A DNA stretch of 18,878 nucleotides from positions 1 to 18,878 of the forward strand of contig JBAVEL010000015.1 in assembly GCA_049587715.1 (NCBI GenBank). The letters are read 5' to 3'. Made by a program: the position numbers and the translations under genes. Source of the DNA: JBAVEL01 sp049587715. GTDB lineage: Bacteria; Bacteroidota; Ignavibacteria; UBA10030; UBA6906. Each line of letters starts with the position of its first letter. Within the stretch, counting starts at the first letter, position 1. This document shows, piece after piece, positions 8,045-16,078 of this stretch. A model generated the notes under the pieces. The model was given only the letters and a program-made list of their open reading frames with translations, ran no database searches and was not told where the DNA came from.

Positions 8045-8071
8045 CCCGTGTCCACCGTTCATGACAACACA

Positions 8072-8899
8072 ATGATGCGACGCCTTGCGTTTCTCTCCGT
8101 TCTCCTCGCCGGCATGGCGCCTCCGATCGTGTTCGGGGGCATCAAGGTTTTTCCCACGCAGGTCTTCATCGTCTCCCCGAACCGCTCCGCGCCCGTCACC
8201 CTTACCAACACGGGAGACACGAAGGAGGAGGTGTGGGTGACATTCCGGTACGAGTACCCCGTGGGGTTCTCCTCGGGATCCGTGCAGTTCTCCCGCGGCG
8301 ACAGTCTGAACCCCGCGGAGCCCAACGCCGTGTCCTGGCTCAGGTCCGTGCCCCAGCGGGTGGTTATCGAGGCGCAGGGGAGCCAGACGGTGCGCATCGT
8401 GAGCTCCCCCCCTCCGGGAGGAGCAGGAGAGGCATGGGGGCGCGTGGTGGTGAGCTGGAAGCGGACCCAGCCGCTCCGGGTGAGGGGGGCGGAGGATCGG
8501 AAGCTCCTGAACGCGGTGCTTGTGCAGGAGACGGTGATTCCCGTGCACGTCCGGAGGGGCCCGGTGAGCTCGGGGGCTGTTATCAGGGATTTCCGGGCGA
8601 CGCCCGAAGGCAAGAACCTGATGGTGGACCTGGTGCTGGACCGGACGGGGAGCGCGGCCCTCTGGGGGGCGCTCCGCTTCGAGCTGCTGAACGAGCGTGG
8701 CCGCAGCGCGGGGTCCTGGGAACTCCCCGTGGTGGTGTACAAGCAGCTCAGTTACCGGAACTCGCTGGACATCGAGGGGGTGCCGGCGGGGTCCTACACG
8801 CTGAACCTGGCAATCGACAACAAGCACCCGACCCTGAACGCCCGGATGCGGGTGTCGGCGGCCCCCGTGCGGCAGTCCATTCGTGTCACCATCCCGTAG
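8072..8899 (+). CDS. PapD-like periplasmic fimbrial chaperone
   Basis: A 275-residue protein. The ATG at 8072 gives 'MMRRLAFLSVLLAG', a normal signal peptide. A GTG at 8048 and an ATG at 8075 are alternatives, and none has a clear ribosome-binding site. The mature part looks like two Ig-like domains (about 24-150 and 155-275). The N-terminal domain has the order typical of pili-assembly chaperones: 'VSPNRSAPVTLTNTG', then 'VSWLRSVPQRVVI' (87-99), 'QTVRIV', and 'GEAWGRVVVSW' (119-129), with 'VIPVHVRR' where the G1 edge strand would lie. Such chaperones fold and cap subunits in the periplasm and hand them to an outer-membrane usher. No cysteines are present. The next gene starts seven bases after its stop, and that gene is usher-like, which supports the call. 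The sequence is divergent; a generic Ig-like secretion protein is the alternative. Confidence 0.7.
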   Translation: MMRRLAFLSVLLAGMAPPIVFGGIKVFPTQVFIVSPNRSAPVTLTNTGDTKEEVWVTFRYEYPVGFSSGSVQFSRGDSLNPAEPNAVSWLRSVPQRVVIEAQGSQTVRIVSSPPPGGAGEAWGRVVVSWKRTQPLRVRGAEDRKLLNAVLVQETVIPVHVRRGPVSSGAVIRDFRATPEGKNLMVDLVLDRTGSAALWGALRFELLNERGRSAGSWELPVVVYKQLSYRNSLDIEGVPAGSYTLNLAIDNKHPTLNARMRVSAAPVRQSIRVTIP

Positions 8900-8906
8900 G
8901 CATGTG

Positions 8907-11555
8907 ATGTCTTTCCCGGTTTCCGGGCACCTGCCCGCCAGATTCCTCTCCCGATGGGGCCGCGCCCTGCTTCTGGCGCCGGCCTGTGCGCTGATACTCC
9001 ATGCGGGGAGGGCCCCCGCGCAGGAAACACCGGGCGCGGGCCAGGAGCTGGTGCCCATCGAGTTCTCCATGAAGAGGGCGGGAGGCACCGAGATCAACAG
9101 CATCCAGCGGGAGGGCAGAGTGTTCCTGCCCCTCCGCCAGATGTTCGATTTTCTCCGCATCCGGAACCTCTACGACCCGGCCACGGGGCGGATCACCGGC
9201 TTCATCGCCAGCGCGGACACCACCTACGACATCCGCCCCTCCGAAGGCACGGGGCGGGTGGGGAAACGCTCGGAGAGTTTCGAGCAGACCGAGTATGTGC
9301 AGTACGGGGACGACTTCTTCTTCCTTCCGGAGTTCTACCAGCGCCTGTTCGCCCTCCCCATCGAGTACAAAGAGCGGCGGGTGGCCGCCGCCATGCCCTC
9401 CCGGAGGGATCTCCCCTTCTTCCTGGATGCCCGGATGCGGCGCCAGGAGCAGAAGCTGGCCCAGAGGGACGTTCTCCTGGACCCGACCATAAGATTCCCG
9501 CGCCAGTACCCCCTGCTGGACGGCCTGCGGGTGGACTGGAACTTCAGCCAGACCCTCTCGCCCGAGCGGCTCACACGCCGGACGTTCATCGGCGGTTTCA
9601 GCGCCTTCGTGCTGGGGGGTGACCTGATGAGCCGGTACAACCTGGCCCTCTCCCCGGATTTTGATCTCCGGGACTCCCGCCACCTCTGGCGCTATGTTCC
9701 TCCCTCCTCCAGGCTCTTCCATCAGTTCCTGGTGGGGGATTTCGTGACGGATGGCCTGCTGACCCGTGAGAAGTACGGGGTGCGCCTGACCAGCATTCCT
9801 CCCTACAGCCGGCTCCGCTTCGCGCCCCAGACCATCATGGGGTCGGCCTTTGCGGGTCGGAAAACGTACCTGCTCGGCGGCGGGACCCTCGTGGGAGTGG
9901 CCGACTCGACGGCCGACGGATCCTACAGCTTCGAAGCGCCCCTCCGCTACGGGGCGAACTTCATGAACGTGCGGTCCTACAGTTTCTGGGGCGAGCTGTA
10001 CGAGGACGCCTATCGTTTTCTGGTGCCCAACACCATGGTGCCACCCGGGGAGGTGGACTACGACATCTCCATCGGACGGCTCCGGGAACCATCGTATCCC
10101 ATCCACGGATCGGTGTCCACGCTCTGGGGAATGACCTCCCGCGTCACCGTGGGGGGAAGGGTGGAGTACTTCGAGTATCGATTCCTTGAACGGCGGGTGT
10201 TTCCGTCGCTGACGGGAACGGCGCGCTTCTCGCCCCACATCGTGGGAGAGGCCCTCTTCTCGCCCGACAACATCGGGCGCGCCTCCCTTCTGGCGGCGTT
10301 CCCCTCCTCCCTGGGCCTGGAGGCCTCCTACACCCGCTACAAGGAGATCCGGTTCCTGAACCCCCGGAACGCCATCTATGAGTTCATCTTCTCGGGGAGC
10401 TATCCGTTCCAGTGGAACGGACTGCGAATGGGGCTCTCCAGCCGGTTCGTCCAGACCGTGCTGCACCCGGCGCGGGAGCGGCTCTGGGTGACCACCGTGG
10501 AGCCCGCCATCGGGTTCTTCTACCCCCGCGTGGCGCACTTCGTGGGATGGCTGCACTCCTACCAGACGCAGACCACCGCCACCACCATCCGGGAAACCGA
10601 CCTGAGCGCGCGATTCCGGCTTCCCCGGGAAGTCTTCCTGGGCATCGGGACGACCTACGATCACCTGGAGAGCGAGTTCGTGGACCTGCGGGTGGATGCG
10701 GCGGTGAGCCCGGCCAGCCGCTTCGTGGTGGATTTCAACTACACGCGGAACCTGCGGGCCAGCTCCACCCTGATGCGGCTGGAGGTCCGGTACATCTTCC
10801 CGTGGGCCCGGGCGTTTGCCTCGGCCACCAGCTCCCGGGGGAGGATTCTCTACACGCAGCGGATCGGCGGATCCCTGGGCGTGGTGCCCTCCACGGGGGA
10901 CTTCTTCTACGACTACAGGCCGCGGACCTCCTTCGGAGGGTTCTTCGTGCGGCCCTTCCTGGATGTGAACAACAACGGGTCCCGGGATGCGGGGGAGGAA
11001 GCCGTCACGAGCGGCACGCCCCGCACCGCCCCCTCGGAGGAGGGCTACACGGCCGTGCTCCGGCGCCACGACGGTCTGGGATGGGGGAACGCCAACCTGC
11101 TCCCCTACAGGGAGTACGCCCTCCGGTTCGAGCAGGGGACCCTCGATGAGCCCCTCTGGAGGCCGCGGTACGAGACGTTCACCGTCATCGCGGAGCCGGG
11201 ACGGCAGCGCATCGTGGACCTGCCCATCATCGTGGGGGGCGTGGTGCGGGGGATGGTGGGCTATCCGTACGAGGAGGGAGACTCGGTGCTTCAGCCCCTG
11301 GCGACGGTGCGTGTGCGTCTGACGGAGACGGGGGGCGGGGAGCGGCCCTACGAGGCGACGGTGGAAACCTATTCCACGGGCGAGTTCGAGTTCGTGGGAG
11401 TTCCGCCGGGCGAGTACCGCATCGCCGTGGATGCGGGCCAGCTTGCGCGGGCGGGCTTCATTGCCCGGGAACCGGCACAGCGGGTGACGGTGCAGGCCAC
11501 GCGGGAGGGGGACTACGTGGAGGGAGTAGATTTTGTTCTTACGGAGCTGGAGTAG
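8907..11555 (+). CDS. Usher-like outer-membrane beta-barrel protein
   Basis: An 882-residue protein with a signal peptide ending at about residue 38 (RAPA/Q). The ATG at 8907 was preferred over GTGs at 8883 and 8904. The N-terminal domain (about 45-200) starts with 'VPIEFSM' and has 'VFLPLRQMFDFL' (72-83). The central region (about 200-670) is rich in alternating aromatic strands. It contains an usher-like run: 'FVTDGLLTREKYGVRL', 'YLLGGGTLVGVADSTADGSYSF' in pieces at 321-342, and 'VDYDISIGRLREP' (383-395). These correspond to the plug/barrel pattern of ushers. Next come an SdrD-like 'DVNNNGSRDAGEE' segment (686-698) and a C-terminal carboxypeptidase-regulatory-like Ig fold with 'GEFEFVGVPPGEYRI' (825-839). 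The length fits classical ushers. The mature chain has no cysteine, unlike the disulfide-bearing C-terminal domains of enterobacterial ushers. Its role would be assembly and export of the fibre across the outer membrane. A different barrel with Ig domains is the main alternative. Confidence 0.6.
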   Translation: MSFPVSGHLPARFLSRWGRALLLAPACALILHAGRAPAQETPGAGQELVPIEFSMKRAGGTEINSIQREGRVFLPLRQMFDFLRIRNLYDPATGRITGFIASADTTYDIRPSEGTGRVGKRSESFEQTEYVQYGDDFFFLPEFYQRLFALPIEYKERRVAAAMPSRRDLPFFLDARMRRQEQKLAQRDVLLDPTIRFPRQYPLLDGLRVDWNFSQTLSPERLTRRTFIGGFSAFVLGGDLMSRYNLALSPDFDLRDSRHLWRYVPPSSRLFHQFLVGDFVTDGLLTREKYGVRLTSIPPYSRLRFAPQTIMGSAFAGRKTYLLGGGTLVGVADSTADGSYSFEAPLRYGANFMNVRSYSFWGELYEDAYRFLVPNTMVPPGEVDYDISIGRLREPSYPIHGSVSTLWGMTSRVTVGGRVEYFEYRFLERRVFPSLTGTARFSPHIVGEALFSPDNIGRASLLAAFPSSLGLEASYTRYKEIRFLNPRNAIYEFIFSGSYPFQWNGLRMGLSSRFVQTVLHPARERLWVTTVEPAIGFFYPRVAHFVGWLHSYQTQTTATTIRETDLSARFRLPREVFLGIGTTYDHLESEFVDLRVDAAVSPASRFVVDFNYTRNLRASSTLMRLEVRYIFPWARAFASATSSRGRILYTQRIGGSLGVVPSTGDFFYDYRPRTSFGGFFVRPFLDVNNNGSRDAGEEAVTSGTPRTAPSEEGYTAVLRRHDGLGWGNANLLPYREYALRFEQGTLDEPLWRPRYETFTVIAEPGRQRIVDLPIIVGGVVRGMVGYPYEEGDSVLQPLATVRVRLTETGGGERPYEATVETYSTGEFEFVGVPPGEYRIAVDAGQLARAGFIAREPAQRVTVQATREGDYVEGVDFVLTELE

Positions 11556-11582
11556 GCACACCACAGCGTGAGGGAGGGAATC

Positions 11583-13796
11583 ATGAGGCCGGGACTTTTT
11601 TTGACGCTCTGTCTGCTTCTGCCGGCGGGGCTTGCGTTTGCGCAGGTGGAGGATGACTGGGACGATGAGCTGGATCCAGAGGAACAGGAGGAGGCGTGGG
11701 AGCTGCGGGATGACGGCGGCGCGGCTTCGGATGTGCTCCCCACGCCGGGCACCTGGCGGTGGCAGAATCCCTGGCCGCAGGGAAATGCAATCTGGGATGC
11801 CGCCGTGGGCGGAGCCGGCACGGCGATCCTTGCGGGTGACCGGACCACCTTCGTCCGCACGGCCGACAGCGGCGTGACCTGGGTGTCGGACCATTCCCTG
11901 GCAGGGGTGTCCGTGCGGCTTCTGGCCGTGGATTTTCCCGCCCCGCTCGTGGGTTATGCGGGAGGAGTGGGAGGAGTGCTCCTCAAGACCACCGACGGAG
12001 GGGACACCTGGGCGCACGTGAACGTGGGGGTCTCGTTCACACTGCTGGACATCAAGTTTGTGGACGCCGATCTGGGCTGGGCTGTGGGGGAAATGGGCGT
12101 CATCCGGAAGACCACCGACGGGGGCGTGAACTGGACAAGCCAGGCCACGCCTTCCATCCAGGACCTGAACGGAATCGACATGGTGGATGCCTCCAACGGC
12201 TGGATTGTGGGGGAGGAGGGGGCGATCTACGCCACGGCGAACGGGGGGGGCACGTGGTCGGCCCAGACTTCGGGCACCACCGTGGACCTTGCCAAAGTGG
12301 ATTTTGCCACCACCGACAGCGGATGGGCCGTGGGGGCCGACGGCCGCATCCTGCGGACCACCAACGGGGGAACCCTCTGGTTCTCGATGCTGGTCTCTTC
12401 GGAGGACCTGACGGCGCTTCACTTTGTGGACAACCTCCACGGGTGGGCGGTGGGGACGGGAGGCGACATTTTCCGGACCATCAACGGCGGATCCGCCTGG
12501 ACGGCACAGGCGGCGGGACTGACGGAGCACCTGAGCGCAGTCCGGTTCGAGGACCCCTACGTGGGGTATGCGGCCGGGTTCCGGGGGACTCTGCTCCGGA
12601 CCACCGACGGGGGGGCCAACTGGGTGCGGGTGGACAGGCGGTTCCAGACGCGGCTCTACGACGTGTTCTTCCCCACGGCGGACTCGGGCTGGACCGTGGG
12701 GAAGAGGGGCGCCGTCTATGCCACCACGAACGCGGGCGCCCGGTGGTCGCCGCAGAACTCGGGTGTGAGCAGGGATCTCTACGGAGTGGACTTCACGGAC
12801 GCCCTGACCGGGGTGGCCGTGGGGAAGCGGGGAACCGTCATCCGCACCGCGGACGGAGGGCAGACCTGGACGCTGGTGGCGAGCGGAACCACGCGGGTGC
12901 TCTACGATGTGTATTTCCTGGATGCGACCACGGGGTGGATCGCGGGCTCCCGGGGCATCGTGCTCAAGACCACGGATGCGGGCGCAAGCTGGCGGCGCCA
13001 GACCACGGGGTATTCGCAGACCCTCCGGGGCGTGCACTTCGTGAACGACCAGACGGGTGTGGTGGTGGGCGGAGGGGGACTCATCCTGCGGACGAGCGAT
13101 GGAGGCGACACCTGGTGGCCGATCATGACCTCCGCCCCCTGGGCGCTCAACTCTGTGATGTTCGCGGACAGTCTTCTGGGCTTTGCGGCGGGGAACAGGG
13201 GTACGATCCTCCGCACCATCAACGGGGGGAACACCTGGTTTTCCATGCCGTCGGGGACGGGGCGGGGGATTGACGACGTCTATTTCACGAGCGCCGATAC
13301 GGGCTGGGCGTGCAGCTCCTACGGGCTGCTTCTTTTCTCGGCTGATGCGGGGAACACCTGGTCTTCGGTGGGGTCGGGGTTCGTGTTGAGCCTGCGGGGG
13401 ATGATGTTTCAGAGTCCCACGAACGGGTGGGTGGTGGGGGAAAACGGTGTGATTCTCCACTATACGACGGGGGTGATCATGGAGTCGCTCCCCGGAAGCG
13501 GCGCAGGAGGCCCGGGAAGGGAACTCCCGGTGAGCTTGCGGCAGAACTACCCCAATCCGTTCAATCCGTCCACCGTGGTGCCCTTCACCCTGCGGTTGCC
13601 GGCCACGGTGACCCTGGAAGTGTTCGACATCCTGGGCCGGCGGGTGCGCACACTCGTGAACGGGGAATACCTGGGGGCGGGGGATCATGTGGCCCGGTTT
13701 GAGGGAATGGACCTGGCCGCAGGAACGTATTTTGCGACCATCCGTGCGGAGGGGATGGAAACGCCGATCCGTCTGAAGATGCTCCTGATCAAGTGA
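11583..13796 (+). CDS. T9SS-sorted Ycf48-type beta-propeller protein, first paralog
   Basis: A 737-residue protein. The start at 11583 follows GGGAGG at 11572, 27 nt after the usher stop. The signal peptide ends at about residue 20 (AFA/Q). It is followed by a very acidic stretch (VEDDWDDELDPEEQEE) and a 'WRWQNPWPQGN' motif. Residues 70-629 consist of 14 repeats of about 41 residues, each with 'L..V.F.d...GW.vG..G.i.rT.dGG.tW', the Ycf48/photosystem-assembly-type (Asp-box-like) repeat. Fourteen units suit two seven-bladed propellers. Residues 650-737 form a type A T9SS sorting domain (NYPNPFNPST at 655, 'VFDILGRRVRTL'). In this setting Ycf48-like repeats have nothing to do with photosynthesis; they are a common binding scaffold. 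It is probably a cell-surface adhesin-like or scaffold protein co-transcribed with the chaperone and usher. Confidence 0.85.
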   Translation: MRPGLFLTLCLLLPAGLAFAQVEDDWDDELDPEEQEEAWELRDDGGAASDVLPTPGTWRWQNPWPQGNAIWDAAVGGAGTAILAGDRTTFVRTADSGVTWVSDHSLAGVSVRLLAVDFPAPLVGYAGGVGGVLLKTTDGGDTWAHVNVGVSFTLLDIKFVDADLGWAVGEMGVIRKTTDGGVNWTSQATPSIQDLNGIDMVDASNGWIVGEEGAIYATANGGGTWSAQTSGTTVDLAKVDFATTDSGWAVGADGRILRTTNGGTLWFSMLVSSEDLTALHFVDNLHGWAVGTGGDIFRTINGGSAWTAQAAGLTEHLSAVRFEDPYVGYAAGFRGTLLRTTDGGANWVRVDRRFQTRLYDVFFPTADSGWTVGKRGAVYATTNAGARWSPQNSGVSRDLYGVDFTDALTGVAVGKRGTVIRTADGGQTWTLVASGTTRVLYDVYFLDATTGWIAGSRGIVLKTTDAGASWRRQTTGYSQTLRGVHFVNDQTGVVVGGGGLILRTSDGGDTWWPIMTSAPWALNSVMFADSLLGFAAGNRGTILRTINGGNTWFSMPSGTGRGIDDVYFTSADTGWACSSYGLLLFSADAGNTWSSVGSGFVLSLRGMMFQSPTNGWVVGENGVILHYTTGVIMESLPGSGAGGPGRELPVSLRQNYPNPFNPSTVVPFTLRLPATVTLEVFDILGRRVRTLVNGEYLGAGDHVARFEGMDLAAGTYFATIRAEGMETPIRLKMLLIK
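11790..13470 (+). repeat. Fourteen Ycf48-type repeats, about 41 codons each
   Basis: The repeats are protein-level tandem units starting with hydrophobic 'L.dV.F' and ending in 'TTDGG.tW'. I count 14. The first has a divergent opening (IWDAAVGG), and the last is cut after the 'GVILHY' strand and lacks its Trp. DNA identity between units is limited apart from recurring accaccgacggggg-type stretches. Confidence 0.75.
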
Positions 13797-13804
13797 CGAG
13801 CAGC

Positions 13805-15991
13805 ATGCCGCACATCATCTCTTCACACCCGCGTTGCGGCCGGAGTACGGCGCGCACGGTGCTCCTTCTGGCGGCGCTCCTGGCGGGGGTGTCGGGCGCC
13901 TCCGCCGAGGATTCCTGGACCTGGCAGAATCCGCTCCCCCAGGGGAACGGGCTCCACGACATCGTGGCGCTGGACGGGCTCCGGGCGGTGGCGGTGGGGG
14001 AAGCGGGGACGGTGCTCCGCACCTCGGACGGGGGAGCGAGCTGGCAGGGGGGATTCCTGACGGCCGGAACGTACGGGACACTGTACGGGATCGCCTCCAA
14101 CGGGGCGGGGATTCTTGTGGCGGTGGGGGACTCGGGAGTGATCCTGAGGTCCGACAACGGCGGGGCCGCGTGGACCCGCACCGTGGTGGGGGGCGGCATA
14201 CACACGCTCAGGGATGTGGCATTCGCCAACCAGAGCGTGGGCACCGCGGTGGGCGATTCGGGGGCCGTGTACGGCACCACCACGACGGGCATCCAGTGGA
14301 CCCGGAGGACCAACGCGAACAACCGCGCGCTGAACGCCGTGACATTTGGCGGGGCGTTCGGATGGGCCTGCGGGGAGGCGGGGGCGGTGCTGCGGAGCTC
14401 CGACGGGGGGTTTTCCTGGGGGACCATTGCCACCACCACGGCGAGGGACCTGCACGACATTCTTGTGCAGACCGAGGGCCTCATCACCTGCGTGGGGGAG
14501 GCGGGACTCATACTCCGCTCCACCGACGCGGGCGGGCTCTGGTTCACACGCCAGAGCGGGACGGGGAAGGATCTGCGCTCGCTTGCGGCCGCGGATTCCG
14601 CAACTCTCGTGGCCGTGGGGGGCAACACGGGACTGGGCGGGGTGGTCAGCCGGTCCGTGAACGCAGGGGCGGTATGGACATCGGTTGAGGTTCCCGGCTC
14701 CTATGCGCTGAACGGTGTGTCGTTCCTGCCGGGAGGAACGGGATGGTATGCAGGGGGAAGCGGAAAAGTGGCCAGGTCCACCGACAGGGGGGGACAGTGG
14801 TTCTCCCAGTCGCAGGGCCCTACACCTGAGCTCCGGTCGGTGGCGGTGATCAACCGGTTCAGGGCCACGGCTGCGGGGGAGGGCGGCGCCATCCTTGCCA
14901 CCGCCAACGGGGGGCTGGAGTGGGTTGTTCAGACGTCGGGGACCACGCAGTGGCTGACCGGGGTGAGCTTTGTGTCCACGCTGACGGGCTGGGTGGTGGG
15001 CTACGGCGGGACGGTGCTCAAAACCGAGAATGCAGGACAGACCTGGACGCCTCAGCAGAGCGGCGTGACGGGCACACTCACGGCGGTGAAGGCGGTTTCA
15101 TCGGATCTGGCCTGGGCCTGTGGAACGCGGGGAACGGTGCTCCGCACCACGGACGGGGGCGTGACCTGGATACCGACTGTGATAGATACGAGCCGGAACT
15201 TCTCGGCCATCGACTTTGTGGACGGACAGAGAGGATGGGTGACGGGGGGCGGAGGGGCCGTTTTCCGGACCACGGACGGAGGCGCGACGTGGGAATACAT
15301 CTCCAGCGTGTTCTTTGACGCGGCGGGTCTGGACTTCATCTCCCCCGCACACGGTGCGGCCGTGGGGCGGCAGGGACGGGCGGCGCGCACGACCGACGGG
15401 GGCGCTTCCTGGTTCATCGCGCAGACGGGCGCGGGCGCAAAGGAGTACCTGTATGCGTTGACCCTGGCCGACGACTATACAGGGTACGCCGCGGGCACGA
15501 GCGGCATCGTCCTCAAGACGACCGACGGGGGAAAGAACTGGAACCGCCTGCGGGTGCCGGGACAGGGGGCCTTCTACGGAGTGGGTTGTGCAGACGCGGA
15601 GCAGGGCTGGGTGGTGGGGGAGGGCGGCGCCATCCTGCACACGACGGACGGAGGGGGCGGCCCCATCGTTCCGCCGCCGCCTCCCGTGATACCCGAGCCG
15701 AGCGTGCTTCTTCCCAACTACCCCAACCCGGTGACGGTGTCTTCGCTTCCCGCCCCGTACCATACGACCATCGTGTACAGGATACAGGGGACGGCGCCGG
15801 TGCGGGTGGCGATAGGAGTGTACGACATACTGGGGAGACGCGTGGCCTCCGTCCTGGAAGGATGGGCGGCTCCGCGGGATCTTCCCTACGAGGTTGTCTT
15901 CGACGCCTCCCGGCTCCCCTCCGGGGTCTATGTCATCCGGATGGAGGCGGGGGGAGGTGAGCAGGCCCGGAAGATGACGGTGCTGCGGTAG
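13805..15991 (+). CDS. Ycf48-type beta-propeller protein with variant T9SS C-terminus, second paralog
   Basis: A 728-residue protein from the ATG at 13805, eight bases after the previous stop. A GTG at 13793 would overlap that stop by four bases (GTGA) and add four residues; it is a real alternative because translational coupling is likely. Signal peptide: 'RTVLLLAALLAGVSGASA'. The mature chain opens with 'WTWQNPLPQGNG', as in its upstream neighbour. Residues 50-618 again hold 14 Ycf48-type repeats. A Pro-rich linker (VPPPPPVIPEP) leads to a C-terminal domain with 'NYPNP' (638-642) and 'VYDILGRRVAS'. The sorting motif is altered: VTVSS replaces FNPxT. It still ends in 'RKMTVLR', like a T9SS domain. 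It is a tandem duplicate of the preceding gene and probably acts with it. Confidence 0.8.
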   Translation: MPHIISSHPRCGRSTARTVLLLAALLAGVSGASAEDSWTWQNPLPQGNGLHDIVALDGLRAVAVGEAGTVLRTSDGGASWQGGFLTAGTYGTLYGIASNGAGILVAVGDSGVILRSDNGGAAWTRTVVGGGIHTLRDVAFANQSVGTAVGDSGAVYGTTTTGIQWTRRTNANNRALNAVTFGGAFGWACGEAGAVLRSSDGGFSWGTIATTTARDLHDILVQTEGLITCVGEAGLILRSTDAGGLWFTRQSGTGKDLRSLAAADSATLVAVGGNTGLGGVVSRSVNAGAVWTSVEVPGSYALNGVSFLPGGTGWYAGGSGKVARSTDRGGQWFSQSQGPTPELRSVAVINRFRATAAGEGGAILATANGGLEWVVQTSGTTQWLTGVSFVSTLTGWVVGYGGTVLKTENAGQTWTPQQSGVTGTLTAVKAVSSDLAWACGTRGTVLRTTDGGVTWIPTVIDTSRNFSAIDFVDGQRGWVTGGGGAVFRTTDGGATWEYISSVFFDAAGLDFISPAHGAAVGRQGRAARTTDGGASWFIAQTGAGAKEYLYALTLADDYTGYAAGTSGIVLKTTDGGKNWNRLRVPGQGAFYGVGCADAEQGWVVGEGGAILHTTDGGGGPIVPPPPPVIPEPSVLLPNYPNPVTVSSLPAPYHTTIVYRIQGTAPVRVAIGVYDILGRRVASVLEGWAAPRDLPYEVVFDASRLPSGVYVIRMEAGGGEQARKMTVLR
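13952..15657 (+). repeat. Fourteen Ycf48-type repeats in the second propeller protein
   Basis: Same unit as in the upstream paralog, again counted as 14. Unit 6 carries a few extra residues ('VGGNTGLGGVV'), and unit 14 stops after 'TTDGGGG'. Units such as 3 and 6 have lost the canonical 'TDGG.TW' residues, so they are more degenerate than those of the first paralog. Confidence 0.75.
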
Positions 15992-16029
15992 CGGCCGCAG
16001 CCTTCGAGAGTGCAATCCACATCCCAGAA

Positions 16030-16060
16030 CCTTCCGCCCCCCGGGCGGGAGGGTTCATTC
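16030..16060 (+). terminator. Stem-loop terminator between the propeller operon and the next gene
   Basis: A 10-bp stem with one G-U pair (16030-16039/16043-16052) is followed by GTTCATTC. It starts 39 nt after the second propeller gene stops and probably closes the operon. The next gene's ribosome-binding site begins nine bases later, which leaves no room for a separate promoter, so some read-through is likely. Confidence 0.55.
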
Positions 16061-16078
16061 AAAGGAGGAATATCCCCC

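Noticed and set aside
8886..13688. 1600-codon open frame on the minus strand
   Set aside because: It lies fully antisense to the chaperone tail, the usher and most of the first propeller gene, which have signal peptides, domains and good spacing. Its translation is Arg/Pro/His/Gly-rich without motifs, as expected when GC-rich codons are read backwards.
11790..15657. Possible CRISPR-like or DNA satellite repeats
   Set aside because: The periodicity of roughly 123-129 bases is due to protein repeats of the propellers, with divergent DNA between units and no spacer structure.
11583..15991. Photosystem II assembly factor role suggested by Ycf48-type repeats
   Set aside because: The proteins carry signal peptides and T9SS-type C-termini and sit beside chaperone/usher-like genes. 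The repeat is a widespread scaffold, so a photosynthetic role is unsupported.
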